In this document: piece by piece, positions 53,004 through 62,300 of the stretch
Layout: the number at the start of each line of letters is the position of its first letter
Numbering within the stretch: the first letter of the stretch is position 1
Origin: G963676655 sp963676655
Lineage (GTDB): Bacteria > Verrucomicrobiota > Lentisphaeria > Victivallales > Victivallaceae
Direction: 5' to 3'
Assembly (NCBI GenBank): GCA_963676655.2
Contig: CAXXKX010000002.1
Location: 1,240,001-1,304,000 of the forward strand
DNA length: 64,000 nt
The notes under the pieces: generated by a model
What the model was told of the DNA's origin: nothing
Database searches by the model: none
The model's input: the letters and a program-made list of their open reading frames with translations, nothing else
Position numbers and translations under genes: made by a program

Positions 53004-54035
53004 ATGAGCAAAGATTTAAATATGAAAGTAACCCTTGAAGATGTAGCACTGGCAAGCGGAGTATCCAAGGCCACCGCATCGTATGTCATCAACAACAAAA
53101 AATCTTCATTCGGATTATCGCCGCAGACTGTAAAGCGGGTATTGCAGGAGAGTCAACGCCTTAACTATCGTCCTGATCTTATCGCGCAGGCTTTGGCGGA
53201 ACAGAAACGCGCTCCGTTGTCAATTATGATCCTGTCTCCGTGGCTGCACAGTCAGTTTTCCGATTTTATGGTGCAGGTGAGTCATGCGGTCGAGTCCGCC
53301 TCGTTGGAAATGAAAATTCATGCGGATTACAAACTATACAAATGCGGCGATTTGAAGCGCACGTTAAGACCGATGAAATGCAGTAAGTATGATGCCGTAA
53401 TCGTATTGGGCACCAACCTTGTCGACGATGCTTTTCTGGAGAAAAAACGCGGCGAATACACTAATGTTATCTTACTGAACCGCATGAAAGACGGATACGC
53501 CTCGTCGTGCGGTAATGATGACGTCATGTGCGCCACCCTTGCAAAACGTTTGATTGCCGGTGATTATTACAAAAAATATGTGTTGTCAGTAAGTGGTACG
53601 GCTTCGCACCGGGAACGGTTAAGAACTGACAGTTACAGAAAGCTCCTGGCAAAGGTCGGTAAAGATCATTTTTGCGAACATCTTGACGCTGTGCCTGATG
53701 TTCCGGAAAATGATCAATTAAGGCTGCTGTTTGAGCAGTATGGTTCGGATAAAGTTTGTTACATATTCACTCAGTATTTTCCGGCGGCAAGACTTATGAA
53801 TTTCGCGATAAACGCGGGATTGAAGGTGCCGGAAGAAGTTGGAATTGTCGGATATGACCAGCATTCGTTGTTAAAGGATTTTTTGAATCCCCGGTTGACT
53901 ACTATTGATCCCGGGGTATTTGAAATGACCAGGCAGGCGCTTGCTATGGCAAGAATGATGAAAGATGGACAATCGCCGGCAAATATGATCACAGAAGCGG
54001 TTATTGTCGGAGGCGGCTCCGCAATTTTGGGATAA
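53004..54035 (+). CDS. LacI-family transcriptional regulator
   Basis: Helix-turn-helix at the start (VTLEDVALASGVSKATASYV, then INN) and a LacI-type ligand domain (VGIVGYDQHSLLKDFLNPRL and TTIDPG near the C-terminus). Candidate starts are GTG 52995, ATG 53004 and ATG 53022; none has a strong ribosome site, and 53022 gives the most typical LacI beginning. About 343 residues. It lies upstream of an isomerase gene and divergent from the DUF6786-like gene. Confidence 0.88.
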   Translation: MSKDLNMKVTLEDVALASGVSKATASYVINNKKSSFGLSPQTVKRVLQESQRLNYRPDLIAQALAEQKRAPLSIMILSPWLHSQFSDFMVQVSHAVESASLEMKIHADYKLYKCGDLKRTLRPMKCSKYDAVIVLGTNLVDDAFLEKKRGEYTNVILLNRMKDGYASSCGNDDVMCATLAKRLIAGDYYKKYVLSVSGTASHRERLRTDSYRKLLAKVGKDHFCEHLDAVPDVPENDQLRLLFEQYGSDKVCYIFTQYFPAARLMNFAINAGLKVPEEVGIVGYDQHSLLKDFLNPRLTTIDPGVFEMTRQALAMARMMKDGQSPANMITEAVIVGGGSAILG

Positions 54036-54105
54036 ATAAGCCTGATTTAGACAGGTGATTTTTATAGTTAAGACAATATATTCATTTGTATCAAAGGAAA
54101 AGACA

Positions 54106-54951
54106 ATGAATGAAAGAATCAAGTTTTCCGGGCATACCATGGGAGCCCCGCAGTGTGACATCCATCAGATTATTGATCTCTTCAAAGAAATCGGCTATGA
54201 CGGCATTGAAGTCAGAGTTGCCGAAGATGGTCAGATCAACAGCGAAAAGATAACCGACGCTGAAGCTGAAGCCATCAGGAAAGAGGCCGACGCCAAAGGT
54301 ATGGAATTCTCCTGTTTGACTTCCTATTATCAGAACTTCGTAAATCTGGAGGAACGCGAACAAGTCATCGCGAACCTGAAGCGGGTGATTGAAGTTGCCG
54401 CGATCCTGAAATGCCCGATGGTCAGGGTATATGGTGGAGTCGAACCATTCAGCCAGCCGAATGTATGGTTCTGCGACTGTTGGACGCGTACTGTCGAAGG
54501 TATTCGTGAGGTCGCGGGCTATGCGGCTAAATTCGGGGTTAAAATCTGTATTGAAACCCATATCGGGTCTTTGACCATGAGCGTCCGCGACATGGTGCGG
54601 CTGATTGAGGATATCAATATGGCCAACGTCGGCATGCTGTTTGATTACGCCTGGGTGGAGTTGGCCGGGGTGGAAAATGGCGCGGATGCCGTTAGCGCCG
54701 CCGCCCGGCACATCTTCCATGTCCATGTCAAAGACTGGCAGTTGGAGTCGCGGCTGCCGATAAAGAAGCGGTCATGCCTGATGGGCGAAGGCTCCGTCAA
54801 GTGGGAAGAGGTGTTTGGCGCGCTGAAGGCAACCGGTTATACCGGATACGTCAGTGACGAATATGAAAAATACTGGTATCCGGATGAACTTCCAGAATCG
54901 GATGTCGGCATGAAACACAACCTTGAATATGCCAGGAAACATTTGCTATGA
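54106..54951 (+). CDS. Sugar phosphate isomerase/epimerase (AP-endonuclease-2-like TIM barrel)
   Basis: Start ATG 54106 follows AAAGGAAAAGAC; an in-frame codon 51 bases upstream lacks a ribosome site. 281 residues: IKFSGHTMGAPQCDI, YDGIEVRV, KICIETHIGS (metal Glu), VGMLFDYAWVEL, IFHVHVKD (His-x-His) and GEGSVKWEEVFGAL are the xylose-isomerase-like barrel motifs. Isomerises or epimerises a keto sugar or inositol derivative. Next to a LacI regulator 70 bp upstream. Confidence 0.9.
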   Translation: MNERIKFSGHTMGAPQCDIHQIIDLFKEIGYDGIEVRVAEDGQINSEKITDAEAEAIRKEADAKGMEFSCLTSYYQNFVNLEEREQVIANLKRVIEVAAILKCPMVRVYGGVEPFSQPNVWFCDCWTRTVEGIREVAGYAAKFGVKICIETHIGSLTMSVRDMVRLIEDINMANVGMLFDYAWVELAGVENGADAVSAAARHIFHVHVKDWQLESRLPIKKRSCLMGEGSVKWEEVFGALKATGYTGYVSDEYEKYWYPDELPESDVGMKHNLEYARKHLL

Positions 54952-55150
54952 ATTAATGTTTACACAGTGAGTTTTCATTTGACAATACAAACAAACAATC
55001 GGAGTACCGGAAACTAATTGAATGAGTATTTTTACATAAGTTGTTACATATAGATTTTTTAACAAAATTGCGGTTGTTAAGTTTTTATTAATATTGGTAT
55101 AAACGATATATAAAATCTACACGACCGCACATAACAAAAGGAGGTTTTAA

Positions 55151-55777
55151 ATGTTGAACACAGTGCGAAAACAATACAGGTCGCAAGGAAATTTTACATT
55201 AATCGAGCTTCTTGTAGTAATTGCTATTATTGCTATTCTCGCAGCAATGCTGCTGCCGGCCCTTAATAAGGCCAGGGAGCGGGCTAAAGGAATAGATTGT
55301 GCCAATCGCTACAAACAGATTGGAACCGGCATGAGTCTATACAATGTTGATTATGATGATTTCTTGCCGGGGCCGACTTATGCTCAGCCGTATCTCCCTG
55401 CGTCGGTAAGCAACCCGAATTATAATAACTTTACCATAGGTATAAACCAATACCTGAAAAAAGACAGTAAGTTTTGGAAGTGCCCATCGAATGGCGATCT
55501 GGTGTATGCGGTTAATTACAGGATCGGATCTCTGAATAATATTAATTATAACTACAATCCGGCGATGGCTGACCTTTTCGGTTATCCGGGATCTACTTTG
55601 CCGAAGAAAATTACCAATATCAAAAATTTGTCTGTTTACTATGCTTACCGGGAACTTAACAGCATAACTCATACCAGTTATTTGCATATTTTACCGCCTC
55701 ATAATGGCATGTTCAATGTACTTTTCTTTGACGGACATGTAAAGATGACGGATAGTAAAGCTGATGGAGGTGTATAA
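55151..55777 (+). CDS. Pseudopilin-like protein with H-x9-DG tail, coupled to a secreted enzyme gene
   Basis: 208 residues from ATG 55151, with an ideal ribosome site (AAAAGGAGG). A 14-residue leader (MLNTVRKQYRSQGN) precedes FTLIELLVVIAIIAILAAML; the residue before the cleavage site is Asn, not Gly. The body is Tyr/Asn-rich (NYRIGSLNNINYNYN) and ends with PPHNGMFNVLFFDGHVKM (H-x9-DG). The next gene begins at the base after its stop, and its ribosome site GGAGGTG lies in this reading frame, so the two are translationally coupled. Confidence 0.9.
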   Translation: MLNTVRKQYRSQGNFTLIELLVVIAIIAILAAMLLPALNKARERAKGIDCANRYKQIGTGMSLYNVDYDDFLPGPTYAQPYLPASVSNPNYNNFTIGINQYLKKDSKFWKCPSNGDLVYAVNYRIGSLNNINYNYNPAMADLFGYPGSTLPKKITNIKNLSVYYAYRELNSITHTSYLHILPPHNGMFNVLFFDGHVKMTDSKADGGV

Positions 55778-58700
55778 ATGCGACTGCTTCTTTTTTATAT
55801 CATATGTTTTGCCGGATATGTCAGCAGTGCCGACACGTTTCGGCTTGAGGCGGAGGATATCCCCTTAAGCGGTAAGTGGAAGATATCGTATGCGAAAAAT
55901 GCGTCACAGGGAAAACTTATATTTTCAGGCGAAAAAGGTGAAAAAAATACTATTAAAGCCACTTTTGAAATAAAACAGGGCGGGACCTTTTATCTTTGGG
56001 CTAGGGCGTTCAGTCATGGACAGGGATATCGGACGCTTAAAATTGCGATAAATGGAAAAACGGCTTCAAACAATTTCGGAGATGAAAAATTACAAGGCAA
56101 ATCCGTCGGATGGGTTTGTAAATCCGGAGGGAGTTTTGACTTAAAGCAGGGAGTTAACTCTGTTACAATTGTTCCGAATTCTCCATACTCCAGGTTGGAT
56201 GTGATAGTGTTAAGCACGGACAAGAATTACAAAATGCCTGATGACCGAAGTTTGCTGGAAAAACTGCCGTCTGTTGCCATAAGTAATAATAAAAAGCCTG
56301 TAGCAGAAGCTAACGTATCTCAGTTACCTTTGTTGCTTTTTCATGGCGGACGTCCCTGGACCGGCCAGGAAGCAAAAAGAATAATTCAGACTTCCGGTTT
56401 TAAAGTTAAAGTTATTGATTCATCGGAGCTTGACGGTCTGGGGGGAGCTCCGATCAGGTTTCATTTGACGGATAAATGCGAACCCAAAGCCAAAGACGGG
56501 ATATCTCCTGAATTTCGCTGTCTGGATGCTTATCGTGCGGTTATTGTTTGTTCGATGCGGAAAAATGACCTGAAACAATTCTATTCTCCGGAAAGAATGG
56601 CGGCGTTGGAAAAATACCTGAAGAACGGTGGTACTTTGATTGTAACGGAAAATTCTCCCGGCTCTATCGCGAAACTCATGCCGGTTACCGTGGATGGAGT
56701 ATCATCTGATGTTTCTGAGTCATGGTATTGTTTGCCGGTCCATAAATATTTCCCCAATATGCCGGAAAAATGGCCCTGTTTCATGGGACGCAAAAAAATA
56801 AAGGCTAAGAATAATGCTGAAGTTCTGGTTTATCAATGCGACGGCAAAGGTAGCAGGCAGCCTTATATAGCGGCGTGGAATATGGGGCGGGGCAAAGTCA
56901 TTTATATTAATGCCGACTGGACCAGAAAAAATTATTTTAAACAGTTAAGATATTGGGCGTATTTCAGTGTGTTGATTGGTGATTTGGTTGCTTACGGCAG
57001 TGGTGAAAATACTCAAAATGTCAAAATTCCGCAGTTTCGTTTTAAACAGCCGCCGGTAAAAGAATTAGGTCAACTTGAATTCAGTTTGAATCAACCGCAG
57101 TTTAAAGAAAATGACAAGTTTGCTCCGGCAGTTGTCAAGGACTCCGGCCGTTCGCTTACTGCTGAATTCGCCAATGGTACGAGTTTTGTTCTGGATAAAA
57201 ATTCCTGTTCGGCGGAAGTATTTTTCTCCGGTAAAAATAAAGCTTATATCAAGCATCTCAGTCCGCCGCAATTGCTGGTTTCCGGGCAGGAAAACCTGAA
57301 TCAGCAGGATTCTACTTTCGAGGCGGTGGGAGCATCCGATAAAAATGCAAAATACATTATTCCAAAATATTCATTTGGAAATTTTAAATTGCTGGATAAG
57401 GGAGGTATTGCTATCGGGCTTACCGGCCGACACAATAATTCCTTATATGAAATCGAATGGAGAATCACTCCTGAAGACCTGAATGTCGACGGCGTAAAAT
57501 ATAAAGGGCTTGGCTGGGCGGCGACGATAAGCTTCGCAAAGGGAGCGATAGAAGGGGCGAAATGGGATTATTTCGCTAATCTCGGCGGCAGACCTGACGA
57601 ACATTATGCCTGGCGAATGGCCTGTTACGGTAACCCGAGAGGTTTCGTCAAGGTAAGATTCGATAAACCGAAATCTTCTTCTCCATGGTTTCATTTCGGT
57701 TCAGGACAACCGTTCAACTGGCTGACCGGTCCAGCGGGGACATTTCTGGAATTTACTGACCGCCCGGTCGTTTTGCTGGCGGAACAAAAATATTCAGCCA
57801 ATTCGAACGATATAGAGTTATCGAACAGTATTTCAATAGGGAAAAAATATGGGCGGATTATCCTGCCGGCTCTGTGGACATTTTATTCAGATGATAAAGC
57901 TGATTTGGTTAACAACTGGCAGAGTGTGTATCAGTTTTTGATCAGGCGTTACTGTCGGCAGCAGGGGTTGAAAATACCGCAGCCTTATCCTACCGCGGGG
58001 TATAATAATACTTGCACGAAAATGGAGAAGCAGAAAGCAATCGAGGCGGCAAAGAAACTTGGTTTCAAGCGATTCAAACTGGAAATATGTCCTTCCCCTC
58101 TGGAAAGCTTAGCTTCGGACAAACTTGCGGGAAACTACCGGCAGATCATGGATGCCGGCCTGGAACCGAAATGCTGGAGTGCGCTGGGATATACTCAGGG
58201 AATGGATAATCCGGTTGCGGCTGCGCATAAAGACTGGTTGATAAGAGATAGAAACGGTAAAGTCTTACAGTGGTTTGGCAGCCATCCGGTTTTTGACTTA
58301 TACAATCCCGGTTTTGCTGAACATTGGCGAATGGTCTGCGAAAAAGCCGTCAAAAACGGGTTGCGGCATATCTATATCGATATGGGGGGAGTGATGCCCT
58401 CCGCGGTAAATTATGCATCCCAATCGCCATCCACCCAGATGCAGGGAATGATTGATGTCTTCAAGTTCTTTGCTGATAAAGGTGTCTCGGTTGGTGTTGA
58501 AGGACAAAATCCATTGGCTCTGGATGAATACTGGTTCAGAAAAAATAAATATGTCAATCATACCGGTAAGGAATTCGCCTTTGTCAATGCAAGCATTGGC
58601 GCTTATGCCCCGGATTATTTGGCGATGGATTATTTCAGACTGGGAATGAACAACGCTTTTATCAAAGTCAATACAGCCCCGTATGCAGTGGATTTTGAGA

Positions 58701-59032
58701 TTGTACCGCATGGCAATGCCCTGGTTGCAGAAATGGGCAAGCTGAATCCGGTGTTTTTAAAAGCGATTGAGCTCACCGGAGGCGGACCTTTTGTCCGGCA
58801 AACTCCTTTTGGTACTTCATGGACCGGGAAGAATGGAGCGGCCTTATTCTTTTGGGACAAGGTGAAAATGCTGGACTTGCATTTGCCGCCCGGATGGGCA
58901 ATAAAAGAAATATTCACCCTTAATGGTGAAAAAGTACGGCATACTGGTACCTCCGCTCATAAAATTCCTTCAAAAAGTATTATATTTGTTGCACCTTCAG
59001 GAAAAAATCATGATAAAAGAACAACAAAATAA
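55778..59032 (+). CDS. Large secreted multidomain protein, putative new TIM-barrel glycosidase
   Basis: 1084 residues with a signal peptide (MRLLLFYIICFAGYVSSA). One N-terminal jelly-roll-like module (about 20-150, FRLEAEDIPLSG, GQGYRTLKI, NSPYSRLDVIVL) resembles carbohydrate-binding modules. A ThuA/glutamine-amidotransferase-like domain follows (about 185-400: LLLFHGGRPWTGQEA, GGTLIVTE, GKVIYINADW), then beta-rich regions, then a C-terminal barrel-like part (about 740-1020: LGYTQGMDNPVAAAHKDWL, PVFDLYNPGF, HIYIDMGG, GVEGQNPLA, MDYFRLGMNNAF). Asp868 and Glu908 are candidate catalytic residues; the DWL..DLYNP..YIDMGG order recalls clan GH-D/GH31 barrels. I recognise no named family. A paralog follows immediately. 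Confidence 0.8.
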   Translation: MRLLLFYIICFAGYVSSADTFRLEAEDIPLSGKWKISYAKNASQGKLIFSGEKGEKNTIKATFEIKQGGTFYLWARAFSHGQGYRTLKIAINGKTASNNFGDEKLQGKSVGWVCKSGGSFDLKQGVNSVTIVPNSPYSRLDVIVLSTDKNYKMPDDRSLLEKLPSVAISNNKKPVAEANVSQLPLLLFHGGRPWTGQEAKRIIQTSGFKVKVIDSSELDGLGGAPIRFHLTDKCEPKAKDGISPEFRCLDAYRAVIVCSMRKNDLKQFYSPERMAALEKYLKNGGTLIVTENSPGSIAKLMPVTVDGVSSDVSESWYCLPVHKYFPNMPEKWPCFMGRKKIKAKNNAEVLVYQCDGKGSRQPYIAAWNMGRGKVIYINADWTRKNYFKQLRYWAYFSVLIGDLVAYGSGENTQNVKIPQFRFKQPPVKELGQLEFSLNQPQFKENDKFAPAVVKDSGRSLTAEFANGTSFVLDKNSCSAEVFFSGKNKAYIKHLSPPQLLVSGQENLNQQDSTFEAVGASDKNAKYIIPKYSFGNFKLLDKGGIAIGLTGRHNNSLYEIEWRITPEDLNVDGVKYKGLGWAATISFAKGAIEGAKWDYFANLGGRPDEHYAWRMACYGNPRGFVKVRFDKPKSSSPWFHFGSGQPFNWLTGPAGTFLEFTDRPVVLLAEQKYSANSNDIELSNSISIGKKYGRIILPALWTFYSDDKADLVNNWQSVYQFLIRRYCRQQGLKIPQPYPTAGYNNTCTKMEKQKAIEAAKKLGFKRFKLEICPSPLESLASDKLAGNYRQIMDAGLEPKCWSALGYTQGMDNPVAAAHKDWLIRDRNGKVLQWFGSHPVFDLYNPGFAEHWRMVCEKAVKNGLRHIYIDMGGVMPSAVNYASQSPSTQMQGMIDVFKFFADKGVSVGVEGQNPLALDEYWFRKNKYVNHTGKEFAFVNASIGAYAPDYLAMDYFRLGMNNAFIKVNTAPYAVDFEIVPHGNALVAEMGKLNPVFLKAIELTGGGPFVRQTPFGTSWTGKNGAALFFWDKVKMLDLHLPPGWAIKEIFTLNGEKVRHTGTSAHKIPSKSIIFVAPSGKNHDKRTTK

Positions 59033-59306
59033 TTATCAGGAGATAATATATCCTGCCATAATTTAAAGTGATGCTTGTGGAATTACGGGACAGTTTCCGA
59101 CCTTTCTGGAATTACAAGTCGGGTGCCATTGCTTTACAAAGCTTTCTCTGATGGATTGAATATTATTAGCGTAAAAAATGCTATATATAAAAGTTAACAT
59201 TTTGGAAAAATAGGGATTTATTTTCAGAGAAAGCAACTTTTAAATACGAAACAGTGGTATTCTGTTTTGCCCCACAACAATATTAACATAGGAGAGAAAT
59301 ATAAAA

Positions 59307-62300
59307 ATGTCTTATTTACAAAAATTAGTATTGCCAGGTTTTTTTATAGCGCTTTCTTGGTTTACACCGGTGACGGTTAAAGCTGGTACTTACCGTATTG
59401 AAGCGGAGGATATGCCGAGTCTTGAAGACTGGACAATATCGACAAGTAGTGATGCGTCACAAGGACAATATTTGTTTTCAAACATTGCCGGAGCCGCAAA
59501 CAAAATAAAAGCGACGTTTGATCTGCCGGAGTCAGGAACTTATTATCTCTGGTGTCGTGCATTGAGTTATAGTCAGGGCTACAGAACAAATACTATTGAG
59601 ATTAATGGGACGATAGACGGTACCGTGTTTGGAGATGAGGTTGATGGCAACGGTAACTCGCACTGGGTCTGTACGGCGGGAAGCGCTTATGAGTTGAGAC
59701 AGTACGCTAATGTGCTGGCGGTAACCCCGAATTCGGCATATTCCAGATGGGATGTAATTATTCTGACAACTGACAGCAATTTTGTAATGCCAAATACTCG
59801 GGCGGAACTTGAACAGATAACCCAAATAGTGCCTAAGAAATTCGGCATTTACCGTATTGAAGCGGAGGATATGCCGAGTCTTGAAGACTGGACAATATCG
59901 ACCAGTAGTGATGCGTCACAAGGACAATATCTGCTTTCCAACATTGCCGGAGCCGCAAACAAAATAAAAGCGGCATTTGATCTGCCGGAGTCAGGAACTT
60001 ATTATCTCTGGTGTCGTGCATTGAGTTATAATCAGGGTTACAGAACCAATACTATCAGGCTTAACGATACAACGGACAGCACGGTGTTTGGAGATGAGAT
60101 TGACGGAAACAGTTCTGCGCACTGGGTTTGTACGGCTGGAAGCTCTTATACGCTTGAAAAGTATGACAATTCCTTAGCGGTAACTCCGAATTCCTCATAT
60201 TCCAGATGGGATGTAATTATCCTGACTACCGACAGTAACTTTGAAATGCCAAATACTCAGGCGGAACTTGAACAGATACAAAAGTTGATGCCACGAAAGA
60301 TTAACACATATCGGGTAGAAGTTGAGGATTTCCCGTTGCAGGCTTCCTGGCAATTATCTTATGACGTTTTGGCCTCACAGGGCCAGCACCTGTTTTCGAG
60401 TGTATCCGGGGAAACCAATAAAATCAATACGGTACTGAATCTGCCGGAAGCAGGAGATTATTATCTCTGGGTGCGAACTCTGAGTTTTAATCAGGGATAT
60501 CGGACAAGTTCGCTGGTAATTAATGGAACAACGGAGCAGATTGAATTTGGAGACGTAGTAGATGGGGTTGGCTCTGCTCATTGGGTAAGTCAGGAAGGAC
60601 AGGGCATATATACGCTTGAAAATTTTGATAATACTTTGGAAATAATTCCGAATTCTCTGTATTCCAGAATTGACGTGATTATCTTTACTACTGACAAATA
60701 TTATGAGTATCCCGACAATCGGGATGACCTGGAGAAAATTCCCAAACTGATTCCAGCCTTGAGCAGTCAGCAGATTCAGACTGTAGGGCGGGAAAACCTT
60801 CCGGTTCTACTGTTTCACGGCAATCGGCCATGGGTTGCCCAGGAAACAGGAGCTTTATTGCGCAGTTCAGGACTGGATGTGAAAGTAATTGACGGAAAGG
60901 AGTTGGACGGATTAAGCGGAGCGCCCATCAGAGACCATTTGGCTGATCCGGTGGAACCAGAACCAGCCGATGGCATAACTCCGGCATTTTCATCCCTGAA
61001 TAACTATCGGGCTGTAGTTGTATCCGGCATCACGGAAGACAACCTAAACGTGTTCTATACCAGCTTACGCCTTGATGCGCTGTATCGTTATATCAATAGC
61101 GGCGGTACTCTTATTGTTACGGATCAATCTCCCTCTTCTCTGGACAGTATGCTGCCGGTAACATTCAACGGGAATAACACCTATGATCCAGATAACTATC
61201 ATTGCCATACCGACAATACGTCATACTTGGGCTGCCTTCCTGTCGAATGGCCGTACTTTGCGGGAAGTCGTAATATTACAGCCAAATCGAATACGGAAAC
61301 TCTGGTGACTACCGATGTTCCAATGGCGCATACGGTCGCAGGAAGTATCGGCAACGGCAAGATAATCTATGTTAATACAGACTGGGATCGGCTGGGAGTC
61401 TACAAACAATTTCGTTACTGGGCTTATTTTGCTCCGTTCATTGGCCGGCTGATTGCTTATGGCAATGGGACTTCGGCTGAAAGTATTAAGGTTCCTACCT
61501 ATCGTTTTGAACAGCCGACTGTTACAGCGTTGGGGAATGTCAGTATGACTATTCAGGCTCCGTATTTTGATGAGCCGGATATTACAACAACTGCTACTGT
61601 AACGGATAATACGGAAACATTAGACATTACCTTTGTTAATGGGACATCAGTCTCCTTTGATAAAACGTCCTGTAATCTTGATATATCAATTCCTAAATCA
61701 GGAGGTTCTTACGATCTGCAGTTGTTGCCGCTTACACTATTGACAAACAAGACATATACGGCCTATGACGATGGAACCTCAGAAGGCTCCGGGACCACTG
61801 CTGTTTACACTGATATTGAGGCCGTTTACACCTATTCTGGTTACACTAATAGTACTGGAGGCGGGATAACCATCAATTTAAATGGTATTGCAGGCTATTT
61901 TAGCGATGATACTTTCAATCTTTCTCTGGATATCAGACCCAAAACCATAGTTATTAACAATACGACCTATAGCGGGTTGGGCTGGGCTGCGTCGGTAAGT
62001 AACTTAAGCGGTGACCTTGAAGCGGCAAAGTGGCATTCCAGAACAGATGCAGGAAGCAAATCGGCATGGAGAATGGCATGTTATGGATCGCCACGAGGAT
62101 TCGCGATAATACCATTCAATATTACAAATGACTCCTCGTCGTGGTCTTATTTCGGCAGTGGACAGCCGTTTGATTATCTGGCTGACGATAATGGTACTTT
62201 ATTGCAGTTCGTTGATACTCCAGCCAATATTACCACGCAGCAGAAACGAGAGTCTGGAAATACCTATGTGGAATTATCAAGTATTAACTTCGTCGGAAGG

